From: Gammaproteobacteria bacterium
GTDB lineage: Bacteria > Pseudomonadota > Gammaproteobacteria > Steroidobacterales > Steroidobacteraceae
Length of the DNA stretch: 7,598 bases
Reading direction: 5' to 3'
Assembly (NCBI GenBank): GCA_005877965.1
Contig: VBNP01000060.1
Coordinates: 1-7,598, forward strand
In this document: positions 1 through 6,624 of the stretch, piece by piece
Layout of the letters: each line of letters starts with the position of its first letter
How positions within the stretch are numbered: the first letter of the stretch is position 1
Made by a program: the position numbers and the translations under genes
The notes under the pieces: model-generated
Seen by the model: the letters and a program-made list of their open reading frames with translations, nothing else
Databases searched by the model: none
What the model was told of the DNA's origin: nothing

Positions 1-279
1 CTGCCCGCTTTCGAGCGATCGACTCCATACGGCAATCACGGCGGGAAGGTCATCCGGGTGAACGGCGTCTGTGCTCGCCCACTTTTGCAGTTCCTCGAGC
101 GTCTTGCCAAAGTAATCAAGAATCGGTCGATTGACGATTTCGACCATGCCATCAGGTGTCAAGACCGCGAGGAGGGCTGATATGCCGTCAACGATCTGTC
201 GCAGTGTCAGCTCGTTCTGCCCCGGGCCCTCTGCCGCTGCGACCGGTGATGAGTGCGACCTTTCCATGAAGCTCTCCAT
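1..279 (-). CDS. PAS-domain sensor protein, N-terminal part (runs off left edge)
   Basis: The reverse strand is open from an ATG at 279-277 to the window edge, giving 93 residues. A stop lies in frame at 300-298, and a GGAG-type ribosome site sits 7 bases before the ATG, which supports this start. After a short polar leader comes LTLRQIVDGISALLAVLTPDG, then a conserved LDYFGKTLEEL stretch, a Trp, and VHPDDLP followed by W-x-x-SLESG. This is the pattern of a PAS_3-type fold (the DYxG and HPDD motifs are typical). Such domains sense small ligands, redox or light, and in rhizobial proteins with this exact style they usually precede a histidine kinase or further PAS/GAF modules in a cytoplasmic sensor. 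The output domain is outside the window, so kinase activity is only inferred. No membrane segment is visible in the part present. Confidence 0.85.
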   Translation of the reverse strand, partial: MESFMERSHSSPVAAAEGPGQNELTLRQIVDGISALLAVLTPDGMVEIVNRPILDYFGKTLEELQKWASTDAVHPDDLPAVIAVWSRSLESGQ

Positions 280-824
280 GCCACTGCTCCCGGCACATCA
301 GCGCGCTCTCGCTGGATCGAAGCGCTTCCGCTAGAGCGAGATTGTAGTGCACGCGGTGCTACGCCGGTGAAAGCCGGCTGCCCACTTCGAGGAGCTACGG
401 ATACCTCTCCACCGCCATGTCCACACTGGTCTCCCGTTGAACGGCTCCATTCGGAGCTTTGCATGCGGACCGCCGAGGACCTGCGCCTAGCAATAGACAT
501 CCTGTGGTTCCGATACGCACATGGCAAAGCGCGTAGAGCCGTCGGACGCCGAGCACGGTACCCATGTTGACCACGGCACCCATCGCCTGTGAGGCAAATC
601 CCGATCCCACGCGTCTTTGGCAAGCACGAAGCCTGTCGAAGCGCGATAGGAAGTCTCTAAGGCTAAACCTGTCAAACCAAGTAAAGTGCCGTTTTTTTTG
701 GGACTAATCTGATCAGCATCAGTGACCATACCCAGTGACTGCGGCCAGGCTCGGGTCAATCGCCGAGCGCGACTCGGCCGTGGTAGCCTTCGCCAATTAT
801 CGCGTTTCGGACACAGGGGCGAAC
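280..824. other. 545-bp stretch without an intact gene
   Basis: This gap separates the PAS sensor, which reads left, from the hydrolase-OsmC gene, which reads right, so it should hold both promoters. Open frames here are short, overlap on both strands and match nothing I recognise, except the possible dehydrogenase relic listed separately. The right part (about 640-720) is noticeably more AT-rich, includes a run of eight T at 692-699 and a TGATCA palindrome near 709-714, and is the most likely place for the hydrolase promoter. I cannot assign -35 and -10 boxes with confidence. Confidence 0.5.
487..625 (-). pseudogene. possible strongly decayed short-chain dehydrogenase fragment
   Basis: On the reverse strand, one frame (about 582-535) reads GAVVNMGTVLGVRRL, which resembles the beta-5 strand and catalytic Ser/Thr region of short-chain dehydrogenases (family pattern G-x-I-V-N-x-x-S). 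A different frame just downstream (about 528-490) reads FAMCVSEPQDV, which could be a worn form of the Y-x-x-x-K active-site helix. A third piece upstream reads DAWDRDL, like the segment before the conserved Asn. No frame links them, so at least two frameshifts would be needed, and the catalytic Tyr and Lys are absent. The match is by eye and short. It may be chance similarity in GC-rich DNA. If real, it is a dead remnant and makes no enzyme. Confidence 0.25.
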
Positions 825-2072
825 ATGGCGCTGTCCCCATCAAACACATCGGTCATCCGCGCTTCGTTCAAGGGAAGCGCTGGTTACGAGCTGAGCGCGC
901 GCCTCGATCTCCCGGCGGGCCCCGTGCGCGCCTTCGCGCTGTTTGCTCACTGCTTCACCTGCAGCAAGGATGTGCTCGCAGCGAAGCGTATTGCATCGGG
1001 CTTGGCGGCTGCCGGCGTCGGAGTTTTGCGCTTCGATTTTACCGGACTGGGGTCGTCGGAAGGAGAATTCGCCAATACGAATTTTTCATCCAACATCGAA
1101 GATCTCGTCAACGCCGCTGGCTATCTGCGGGACAATTTCGCCGCCCCGGCGATCCTGGTCGGCCATTCCTTGGGTGGTGCCGCGGTGCTCGCCGCAGCCC
1201 ACCACATTCCCGAGGCGCGCGCCGTCGTCACAATTGGTGCACCGGCCGACGTTCGTCACGTGCTCAAGCACTTCGGTAGCTCATTGGAGGAAATCCGCGA
1301 GAAGGGCGAGGCACAGGTGACGCTTGCCGGACGTCGCTTCAGCATTCGGCACGACTTCATCGTGGACGCAGAGGAGCACCGCTTGGCAGATCGCATACGC
1401 TCACTCGGCAAAGCGCTCCTCGTCATGCATGCGCCGCGGGACGCCGTGGTCGACATTGAGAATGCGTCGACGATCTTCCTGGCCGCCAAGCACCCCAAGA
1501 GCTTCGTCTCGCTCGATGACGCCGATCACCTGCTATCCGATGCCACCGCTTCCGCCTATGCTGCTCGAGTGATCGACGCCTGGGCGTCAAAATACATTCC
1601 CCTGGCTCGGGCGATGCCCGAAAGCGAATTGACCGATGTGCTCATTCGCGAGACAGGACAAGGCAGGTACCAAAACTCGATCGCAGTCGGCCGCCATCGG
1701 CTGATCGCCGATGAGCCCGTCACTGTGGGCGGGCTCGATTCTGGCCCTAGCCCCTATGATTACCTGTCGGTCGCACTTGGGGCTTGCACAGCGATGACGC
1801 TGCGCGTGTACGCAGAGCACAGGAAGCTGACGCTCGGCCGCGTGTCCGTCACGATCCGTCACGGTAAGACCGCAGCTCAGCACTGCTCGGACTGCGGCGC
1901 TACGGCTGAAGGCCACGGGGGCAAGATCGACCGCTTCGAGCGGGTGATCTCGGTCGAAGGCGAACTCGATGCGGCGCTGCGCGAGAAGCTGATTGAGATC
2001 GCTGGCAAGTGTCCGGTGCACCAGACACTGGAGACGGCCTCCGCTGTTGTCACTAGAGTCGAGGCCGCGTAG
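825..2072 (+). CDS. bifunctional alpha/beta hydrolase / OsmC family protein
   Basis: This is a 415-residue fusion. Residues about 10-260 form an alpha/beta hydrolase: an HCFTCSKD segment at 42-49 (oxyanion-hole region), RFDFTGLGSSEG at 69-80, nucleophile Ser115 in GHSLGG, probable acid Asp206, and His235 in DDADH. Residues about 270-412 form an OsmC/Ohr-like domain with Cys321 in ALGACTAMT and Cys396 in KCPVH. These are the two positions used as peroxidatic and resolving cysteines in the family. An extra HCSDC pair (Cys354, Cys357) lies between them. By family knowledge the OsmC half reduces organic hydroperoxides with thiols, and the hydrolase half is an esterase-like enzyme of unknown substrate; the protein is probably cytoplasmic. 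All catalytic residues are present and the length is normal. I chose ATG 825 because AGGGG sits 5 bases upstream and homologues begin near here. A GTG at 735 would add 30 unconserved residues. It stands alone as a single transcription unit. Confidence 0.93.
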   Translation: MALSPSNTSVIRASFKGSAGYELSARLDLPAGPVRAFALFAHCFTCSKDVLAAKRIASGLAAAGVGVLRFDFTGLGSSEGEFANTNFSSNIEDLVNAAGYLRDNFAAPAILVGHSLGGAAVLAAAHHIPEARAVVTIGAPADVRHVLKHFGSSLEEIREKGEAQVTLAGRRFSIRHDFIVDAEEHRLADRIRSLGKALLVMHAPRDAVVDIENASTIFLAAKHPKSFVSLDDADHLLSDATASAYAARVIDAWASKYIPLARAMPESELTDVLIRETGQGRYQNSIAVGRHRLIADEPVTVGGLDSGPSPYDYLSVALGACTAMTLRVYAEHRKLTLGRVSVTIRHGKTAAQHCSDCGATAEGHGGKIDRFERVISVEGELDAALREKLIEIAGKCPVHQTLETASAVVTRVEAA

Positions 2073-2296
2073 CTGGTTCAAAAACTGGACCCCCGTCCCG
2101 CGCGGAATGCCGCGACAGAGCTGTGATCTGGCCGTTTTGTTGTTAGTTACCCATCTCAATCGCGCGCTGTGATGGGACCGCTTGGTATCGGTTGGGCGCG
2201 CATGAGCCGGCACCGTGATCACCCGCTCCTGGCGTCATTGACGCATTGGGCCCGCCACCCAAAGCAGACATTTAGATATGGGAGCACATACCGTTG

Positions 2297-2728
2297 CTAC
2301 TGTGTTTGGCTAAGCGCAGTCATGGCAGTCAGCGAGTCCATATAGTCCCGCCATTGCACAATCTTGCGGTCCTCGATAGTAACGACCGAGATGAACCGGT
2401 TGTCGTAGGATGCGCCGGTTCTGATGATCTTACCGTGCACGTCGTATTCGAGGATCACTACACGAGCATCCTGGGATCGATGCACGACGAGCGCGTCCGC
2501 GCCGTGCAGGAAGATGTTGTTGCCGTAGCCCGCATAAAGATCCATCAGTGCTTCGCGACCATTAAGCTTCTGTGGCCATCCAGGGAAAATATATCGAAAC
2601 TCGAAGACCGCGTGGTCGGCAATGGTATCGAAATAATGGTCGCCATCGACCTGACCGGCCAAACCCTGCTTGACTATGTCGAAGAAAGGGTCGAGCGCCG
2701 TGAAGGCCTTGTACTTCGGATCGGTCAT
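2297..2728 (-). CDS. nuclear transport factor 2 (NTF2)/SnoaL-like family protein
   Basis: The product is a 143-residue soluble protein of the cone-shaped NTF2-like fold, the family that includes SnoaL-type cyclases, ketosteroid isomerase and limonene epoxide hydrolase. The pattern is an N-terminal helical part (FFDIVKQGLAG), a FEFRYIFPGWP strand, NGREALMDLYAGYG, and a C-terminal sheet with ISVVTIEDRKIVQWRDYMDS, the typical end of this group. No signal peptide or membrane segment is seen. The start at ATG 2728 follows an AGGA site at good spacing. The same frame runs 49 codons further upstream, but that part lacks family features. The substrate cannot be told from sequence because the fold serves both enzymes and binding proteins. 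It lies 170 bp downstream of the broken transporter gene on the same strand, so it may once have shared its transcript. Confidence 0.85.
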   Translation of the reverse strand: MTDPKYKAFTALDPFFDIVKQGLAGQVDGDHYFDTIADHAVFEFRYIFPGWPQKLNGREALMDLYAGYGNNIFLHGADALVVHRSQDARVVILEYDVHGKIIRTGASYDNRFISVVTIEDRKIVQWRDYMDSLTAMTALSQTQ

Positions 2729-2898
2729 GATTGGTTTCCTGGCTGTCGTGTGGGGAGGTTCAGTCGGCAACACCACCAGGTAGGATCGTATCAATGCCCC
2801 CTGCCAGCGTCCGGTATTGGCCCCATCGGCGACGGTCAACCCGTAGCGATTTAGCTGCACGAGGGTCTCGCCCATGCTGGCTCAGGACGGGCACGGCC

Positions 2899-4066
2899 TC
2901 AGACCACGGCTTTAGCGCGCTCTTCGCGGACCCAATGCATCACTGCCAGGTCGGCCACAAGCAGAATCACTGTCGAGGCAAAACCTGCGCGCTGGCTGTG
3001 AAAGGTACTCGTGAAGTACGCCACTGAGGCATGACCCAGAAACCCGGTCGCCGTGCCGGAAAGCGCGTACAGACCGAAGAACTGGCTCATCATCGACACC
3101 GGAGCGATGCGAGCCATCATCGTCCGGCTGATACAGAAGGCGCCCGTGATCGATATCGCGAGGAACATGGTGATCGCGACGTACGCAATTTCGGGCAAGG
3201 TGCGAAAGTACGGGAAGGACCAGAAGGGGCCCGCGGCAGCTACGTCGTAGGGCATGAAGAAAAGTTGATCGTGCGAAATCGAGACCGAAGCGAGCATTCC
3301 GATGACCGTGGCGCCGACGGTGATCTGAATCGACCGCTTCGAACCGAGCTTGTCGTCGAGCCAGCCGCCGATGAAGCCGCCAGAGATCGCAAACGGCGTC
3401 AGGATGACGGCGAAGACCAGCAGGGTCGGCAGATCCCAGTGGAAAATACCGGCCGCGTAGATGCCGGTGTAGGCGAGGATCGCAACCTTGCCGTCGGTGT
3501 AGAGCATGCGGGCCAGCAGATAAAGTCCGACGTTGGCGATCTGTCGCGCCCGCTTGACGGTGAACCAGACCTGACCCAGGCCTTCGCGAATGGCGCGCGC
3601 CGGTGAGATGCCGGTCGACGTTCGATCCGGCGTCCAGAGCCAGATGGGAATGCTGAAAACGAGAAGCCAGAGCCCGGCGGCCGGTCCTGCGATGCGATTG
3701 TGTTCCTGTGCCGCGGGATTCAATCCAAAGAGCGGGTGATCGGGAAGGAGGTCGCCGAGCGTGACGTCGGAAGCCGGCAAAGCGACACCAAAGAGCATCA
3801 CGACTAGAGCGACGACAGTTTGCGACCGCGATGCCGAGTCCCGACAGGCTGCCTATCCGTTTCGGGCTCGCGATCGTCGGCAGCATGGAGTTGTAAAACA
3901 CCTCGGTGAACTGAAAACACGAGGCGAGGACGACGATCAGGATGAGAATGGTGTTTATGGAAAGCCCGCCATTCCCGGGCGGCATTGCATACCAGAGAGC
4001 GCAACAGCAGGAGACCTTGCGAACGACGGCTTCTGGGCCGTGCAACGAGATTACCGAGCTGGCGAC
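2899..4066 (-). pseudogene. UMF1-type major facilitator transporter, frameshifted and 5'-decayed
   Basis: Two reverse-strand frames together encode most of an MFS permease of the UMF1 (Atg22-like) group. The upstream frame carries the ALWYAMP segment, a hydrophobic helix and FTEVFYNSMLPTIASPKRIG, then SGLGIAVAN. The reading then switches at about 3816 to a second frame with VVALVVMLFGVALP, PLFGLNPAA and seven or so more membrane stretches, ending at the stop at 2899. The break falls exactly where relatives carry an aromatic-Gly-Gly step, fitting loss of about 8 bases. Further upstream, fragments resembling SPxLG and RKPW appear in mixed frames near 4020-4066, and the first two helices are not recognisable. 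Intact relatives are usually over 400 residues. A downstream GTG at 3801 could give a 300-residue product, but it would lack the N-terminal helix bundle. I judge it non-functional, barring sequencing error. Confidence 0.85.
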
Positions 4067-4226
4067 GGCGCTACTCTGGCAGATTCAGCATCCTCGCGAT
4101 CGTCGGCCCGCGGTGGCTGGTTCAAACCTCTTTGCATACCACAAAGCGAAGGTAGAACATCATTTTTGAAATAGCTACGATCGCTCAGGCGACTGACAAC
4201 AGCCGGCGGACGTTGAGGACATGAAT

Positions 4227-4769
4227 ATGCTGCACGCCCCAAAATGCTTTCTATCACTCGCCGCGGCGGGCGCTCTTTTTTGGAATCTCGCCGCAATTGC
4301 TGAAGATGCGAAGGCTACCCCCTCTGTGGCGGCACCCACTTGCAACTCGGAAGAGTACCGACAGTTCGATTTCTGGATTGGCACATGGAGCGTGACTGAG
4401 GGCGGACAGCCTGCTGGCCAGAACACTATCGAGACGGACCTAAAGCGCTGCGCGCTCTTCGAATCCTGGAGCTCCGTCGACGGCAGCCGCGGCCGGAGCA
4501 TCAACTTCTACGACCGCGAGAGGCGCCGATGGCACCAGACTTGGGTTGACGATCGTGGTGGAGCGCTGGAACTCGACGGAGGACTCGTAGGCGGTAGCAT
4601 GGTCCTCGAAGGCGAGCGCCCGGACGCGAAAGCACGTACTCCCGTTAGGCACCGAATTACCTGGACACCGCAACGGGACGGGTACGTACGCCAGCAGTGG
4701 CAGATCAGGAAGGGCGAGCAGTCGAACTGGGAAACTGTCTTCGACGGTCTGTACAAACAATACCGCTAA
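4227..4769 (+). CDS. secreted small protein of unknown function (DUF1579-like)
   Basis: The product has 180 residues. It begins with a signal peptide: a basic start (HAPK), a hydrophobic core from about residue 8 to 24, and a likely signal peptidase I site after AIA (residues 23-25), so the mature protein should be periplasmic. The mature part shows YRQFDFWIGTWSV (44-56), SINFYD, then WHQTWVDD (102-109), RITWTP and a closing FDGLY. This is the family of small beta-rich proteins whose hallmark is FDFWIGxW; similar proteins are labelled DUF1579 or hypothetical. Two Cys (39 and 75) could form a disulfide. No enzymatic motif is evident. I prefer ATG 4227 because GAGG then lies 8 bases upstream; ATG 4221, two codons earlier, leaves only 2 bases between them. 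It is transcribed divergently from the broken transporter gene and has no operon partner. Confidence 0.8.
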   Translation: MLHAPKCFLSLAAAGALFWNLAAIAEDAKATPSVAAPTCNSEEYRQFDFWIGTWSVTEGGQPAGQNTIETDLKRCALFESWSSVDGSRGRSINFYDRERRRWHQTWVDDRGGALELDGGLVGGSMVLEGERPDAKARTPVRHRITWTPQRDGYVRQQWQIRKGEQSNWETVFDGLYKQYR

Positions 4770-4822
4770 GGCGGAGCCGCGGATTGCCTGGCCCCGGGGA
4801 GTCGGTTAAGCCACTCTCTGCT

Positions 4823-4837
4823 TAGCTGATGTCCGCT
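4823..4837. repeat. copy 1 of a short intergenic repeat (tagctgaNgtccgct)
   Basis: A 15-base word here matches 7405-7419 at 14 of 15 positions. Both copies lie just downstream of plus-strand stop codons, here 54 bases after the stop of the secreted protein gene. Similar gtccgctt words are, from memory, common in intergenic palindromic repeats of Rhizobiales. Here only one arm is visible, so this would be a degraded copy. Confidence 0.45.
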
Positions 4838-4956
4838 CTGCGGCAGCGGTCTGACCATGACGTACGGCTGGTATTGGCCGGGTGGCGCCCTTGGTGCTCT
4901 CGGTGCCGAGGCTTCAATGCCTTCGATGCGTGTCCGGTGGTTAAGCAGGGACGCTG

Positions 4957-4980
4957 CCACGCGCACTGCAGCGCGCGTGG
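4957..4980. terminator. perfect 8-bp hairpin, possible terminator of the minus-strand protease remnant
   Basis: CCACGCGC at 4957-4964 is exactly complementary to GCGCGTGG at 4973-4980, with an 8-base loop. It begins 3 bases beyond the stop codon of the S41 remnant, the usual place for a terminator of the LysR/S41 reading direction. No T-run follows on either strand, so intrinsic termination would be weak. It could equally be an mRNA-end stabilising stem. Confidence 0.4.
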
Positions 4981-4983
4981 ACC

Positions 4984-5262
4984 CTAACGAGCGGATTGCG
5001 CACCGGCAGTCTGCTCCCGCGCGCGCTTCAGCGCCTCATCAAGAGCATCTGCAGCAGCTACTTTGATGTCGGGCTCGACTCCGGCGCCCTCCCAGTCCGC
5101 CTGGGTGATCGGGTTCATGAAGCGGCCAAACGGCACTCGAATGAAGAAATGACTGTCGATCCGGTGGGGTGCCATGGTATGGGCACCACCACCCGTCGTC
5201 TCACCGACCAAAGTCGCTCGCCCGAGGCTCTTCAGGTCGAGACTCACCCCTCGCGCCTCTTG
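4984..5262 (-). pseudogene. C-terminal remnant of an S41 family peptidase
   Basis: The reverse-strand frame ending at 4984 reads DLKSLGRATLVGETTGGGAH, followed by PHRIDSHFFIRVPFGR, NPIT, DWEGAGVEPDIKV and an ADALDEALKRA helix. This is the closing part of the S41 (C-terminal processing protease-like) catalytic domain, as in the retinoid-binding-protein-like secreted peptidases. Only about 87-92 residues remain of a protein usually several times longer. The segment with the catalytic Ser, which normally precedes DLKSL in an S-A/G-E-E-F context, is missing, as are the PDZ and N-terminal regions and the signal peptide. A GTG at 5247 would open an 87-residue product, but it has no convincing ribosome site and no active site. 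Homology stops at about 5262, just inside the end of the LysR gene region, so this looks like a deletion or recombination scar. Confidence 0.85.
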
Positions 5263-5267
5263 CGCGC

Positions 5268-6194
5268 CTACGGTCTGGGCCTTCGTTCGGACGCGGTCTC
5301 GTCTCGGTCAAGCAGGCGATCAATGAAGGCGCGTAGCGCAGGTTGAGGATGGCGACGATTCGAGTAGTAGAGGCAGAGGCCGGGACTCGTCAGTGACCAG
5401 TCAGCCAGGATGCGCCTTAGCCGCCCGCGCGCGACCGCCACGTCAACGCGATCGTCGTCGTAGGCGTAGAGAATGCCGAGGCCCTGCAATGCGCCTTCGA
5501 TGACCACATCCTGGTGATTCGAGATTAACGGCCCTTCCACCGCCATCTCGAGCTTCCTACCCTTCTTCTCGAACTCCCAGCGATAGATCCTGCCGCTGCC
5601 GGGAAAGCGCCAGTTGATGCAAGCATGGCGATGTAGGTCGGCAGGCGTCTTGGGCTCGCCGCGCCGCGAAAGATAGTCAGGTGACGCGAGGGCGAGCATC
5701 TTCACGTCCGGGGTGAGGCGCACGGCAATCATATCTTTCTCGAGGCGCTCACCCACGCGAATGCCGGCGTCGAACCGACCGGCGACAATATCGCTCAGGC
5801 CATCGTCGATGACGATGTCGAGCACCACGTCCGGGTGCGCCCGGTGAAACCGGCCGAGGCGCGGCGCGATGAGCTTCTTCGCTGCCATGCCCAACGTGTT
5901 GATGCGCAGCGTTCCCGCTGTCCGACCCGTGGCGGCGACCGCCTCGGCGACGGCGGCATCCATCTCCAGGATCATCGGTGCGATGCGCTGGTGGAGGCGA
6001 GACCCAGCCGTCGTCGGCGCCACGCTTCGAGTCGTGCGGTTGAGCAGCCGAACGCCGAGCCTAGCTTCGAGCTGGCGGATGGTCTGACTCAGCGCAGAGG
6101 GGGATAGCCCGAGGTGATCGGCGGCGCGCGCGAAGCTTGCCCGCTCGACGACGGCCGCAAAGGCCTTCAACTCGGCAAACTCTGTCCCGCGCAT
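5268..6194 (-). CDS. LysR family transcriptional regulator
   Basis: The product has 308 residues, the normal length. Residues 5-63 form the winged helix-turn-helix: FAELKAFAAVVERASFARAA, then LGLSPSALSQTIRQLEARLG with the recognition helix, then RLLNRTTRSVAPTTAG. Residues about 93-295 form the two-lobed periplasmic-binding-like effector domain, with GTLRIN opening the first strand, DAGIRVGERLEKDMIAVRL in the middle, a CINWRFPGSG stretch and GLGILYAYD. This resembles the CrgA/AaeR-like clade. As a cytoplasmic DNA-binding protein it probably regulates itself and the divergent NTF2-SDR operon that starts 100 bp away, responding to a small, probably aromatic or carbonyl, ligand. The ATG at 6194 has only a weak ribosome site but begins exactly at the family N-terminus. 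The last few residues (ERRPRP) are unconserved and abut the protease remnant. Confidence 0.95.
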   Translation of the reverse strand: MRGTEFAELKAFAAVVERASFARAADHLGLSPSALSQTIRQLEARLGVRLLNRTTRSVAPTTAGSRLHQRIAPMILEMDAAVAEAVAATGRTAGTLRINTLGMAAKKLIAPRLGRFHRAHPDVVLDIVIDDGLSDIVAGRFDAGIRVGERLEKDMIAVRLTPDVKMLALASPDYLSRRGEPKTPADLHRHACINWRFPGSGRIYRWEFEKKGRKLEMAVEGPLISNHQDVVIEGALQGLGILYAYDDDRVDVAVARGRLRRILADWSLTSPGLCLYYSNRRHPQPALRAFIDRLLDRDETASERRPRP

Positions 6195-6294
6195 TATGCA
6201 TCATTTTCTAAATAGCCTAGTTCGATTATATGTGATTCTCTAATCGGCCACAGGATGTCATTGTGGTCTCACCGCAAGAGGGCCGGAGACTGCG
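6195..6294. promoter_or_regulatory. divergent promoter region with candidate LysR operator
   Basis: This 100-bp spacer between lysR-type and NTF2 start codons is AT-rich in its LysR-proximal half, unlike its surroundings. It contains a perfect inverted repeat, CGATTA at 6223-6228 and TAATCG at 6241-6246, separated by 12 bases. LysR proteins typically bind such interrupted dyads built around T-N11-A in the shared promoter of a divergent target. The overlapping GATTATAT resembles a -10 element, but strand and spacing cannot be settled. The dyad is short enough to occur by chance, so the operator call is inference from position plus symmetry. Confidence 0.5.
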
Positions 6295-6624
6295 ATGACC
6301 GACCTGAAGCTTCCCGAGCCGATCGCCGCCTACTTCAACGCCGACAGGCTCGACGGCGAAGCCGTCGCGCGCTGCTTCACGAAGCAGGCCATCGTCAAGG
6401 ACGAGGGACACACTCATTCGGGTCCCGCGGCCATCAAGGCGTGGAAGGTCGAGGCGTCCGCCAAGTACTCGTACACCAGCGAACCCTACGCCGTGGAGCA
6501 GAAGGACGGCCGGTACATCGTCACGAGCCGGCTGACCGGCAATTTCCCGGGGAGCCCGGTCGATTTGCGGTTCGTCTTCCGACTCGAGCGCGGGAAGATC
6601 GCGTTCCTGGAGATCACGCCATGA
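6295..6624 (+). CDS. small NTF2/SnoaL-like protein, first gene of operon
   Basis: This is a 109-residue soluble protein. It opens with LPEPIAAYFNADRLDGEAVARCFTKQAIVKDEG, the usual start of short SnoaL-like/NTF2 proteins, followed by GPAAIKAWK and a C-terminal sheet: YIVTSRLTGNFPGSPVDLRF, then FRLERGKIAFLEI. No signal peptide is present. A GGAG site lies 7 bases before the ATG, supporting the start at 6295. Its TGA overlaps the start codon of the following dehydrogenase (ATGA), so the two are translationally coupled and probably work on the same substrate. Family members include isomerases, cyclases and dehydratases as well as non-catalytic binders, so the reaction is unknown. It is only distantly similar to the 143-residue NTF2-like protein at 2297-2728. 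Expression is likely under the adjacent LysR regulator. Confidence 0.88.
   Translation: MTDLKLPEPIAAYFNADRLDGEAVARCFTKQAIVKDEGHTHSGPAAIKAWKVEASAKYSYTSEPYAVEQKDGRYIVTSRLTGNFPGSPVDLRFVFRLERGKIAFLEITP

Noticed and set aside
207..623. Long reverse-strand open frame of 138 codons
   Set aside because: It overlaps the start of the PAS gene in another frame, is very Arg-rich and shows no family motif; a typical GC-rich shadow.
692..699. Run of eight T as a possible terminator
   Set aside because: No GC-rich stem precedes it on either strand.
735..824. N-terminal extension of the hydrolase from GTG 735
   Set aside because: No good ribosome site, and the 30 added residues are not part of the family; ATG 825 has AGGGG at good spacing.
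2101..2114. Small hairpin CGCGG-AATG-CCGCG after the hydrolase-OsmC stop
   Set aside because: Only a 5-bp stem with no adjacent T-run; the T-rich stretch is 20 bases further on, so a terminator call is not supported.
1587..2222. Reverse-strand open frame of 211 codons opposite the OsmC domain
   Set aside because: It lies antisense to a well-supported gene and reads as low-complexity shadow sequence.
2729..2875. 49-codon upstream extension of the 143-residue NTF2-like gene
   Set aside because: ATG 2728 has a good AGGA site and starts at the family N-terminus; the extension has no recognised features.
3031..3606. Plus-strand open frame of 191 codons inside the transporter region
   Set aside because: It is antisense to clear MFS homology and is almost all charged residues (R, D, E, G), the usual mirror of a membrane protein gene.
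4857..5066. Plus-strand open frame of 69 codons after the secreted protein gene
   Set aside because: No ribosome site or family motif, and it runs antisense into the S41 remnant.
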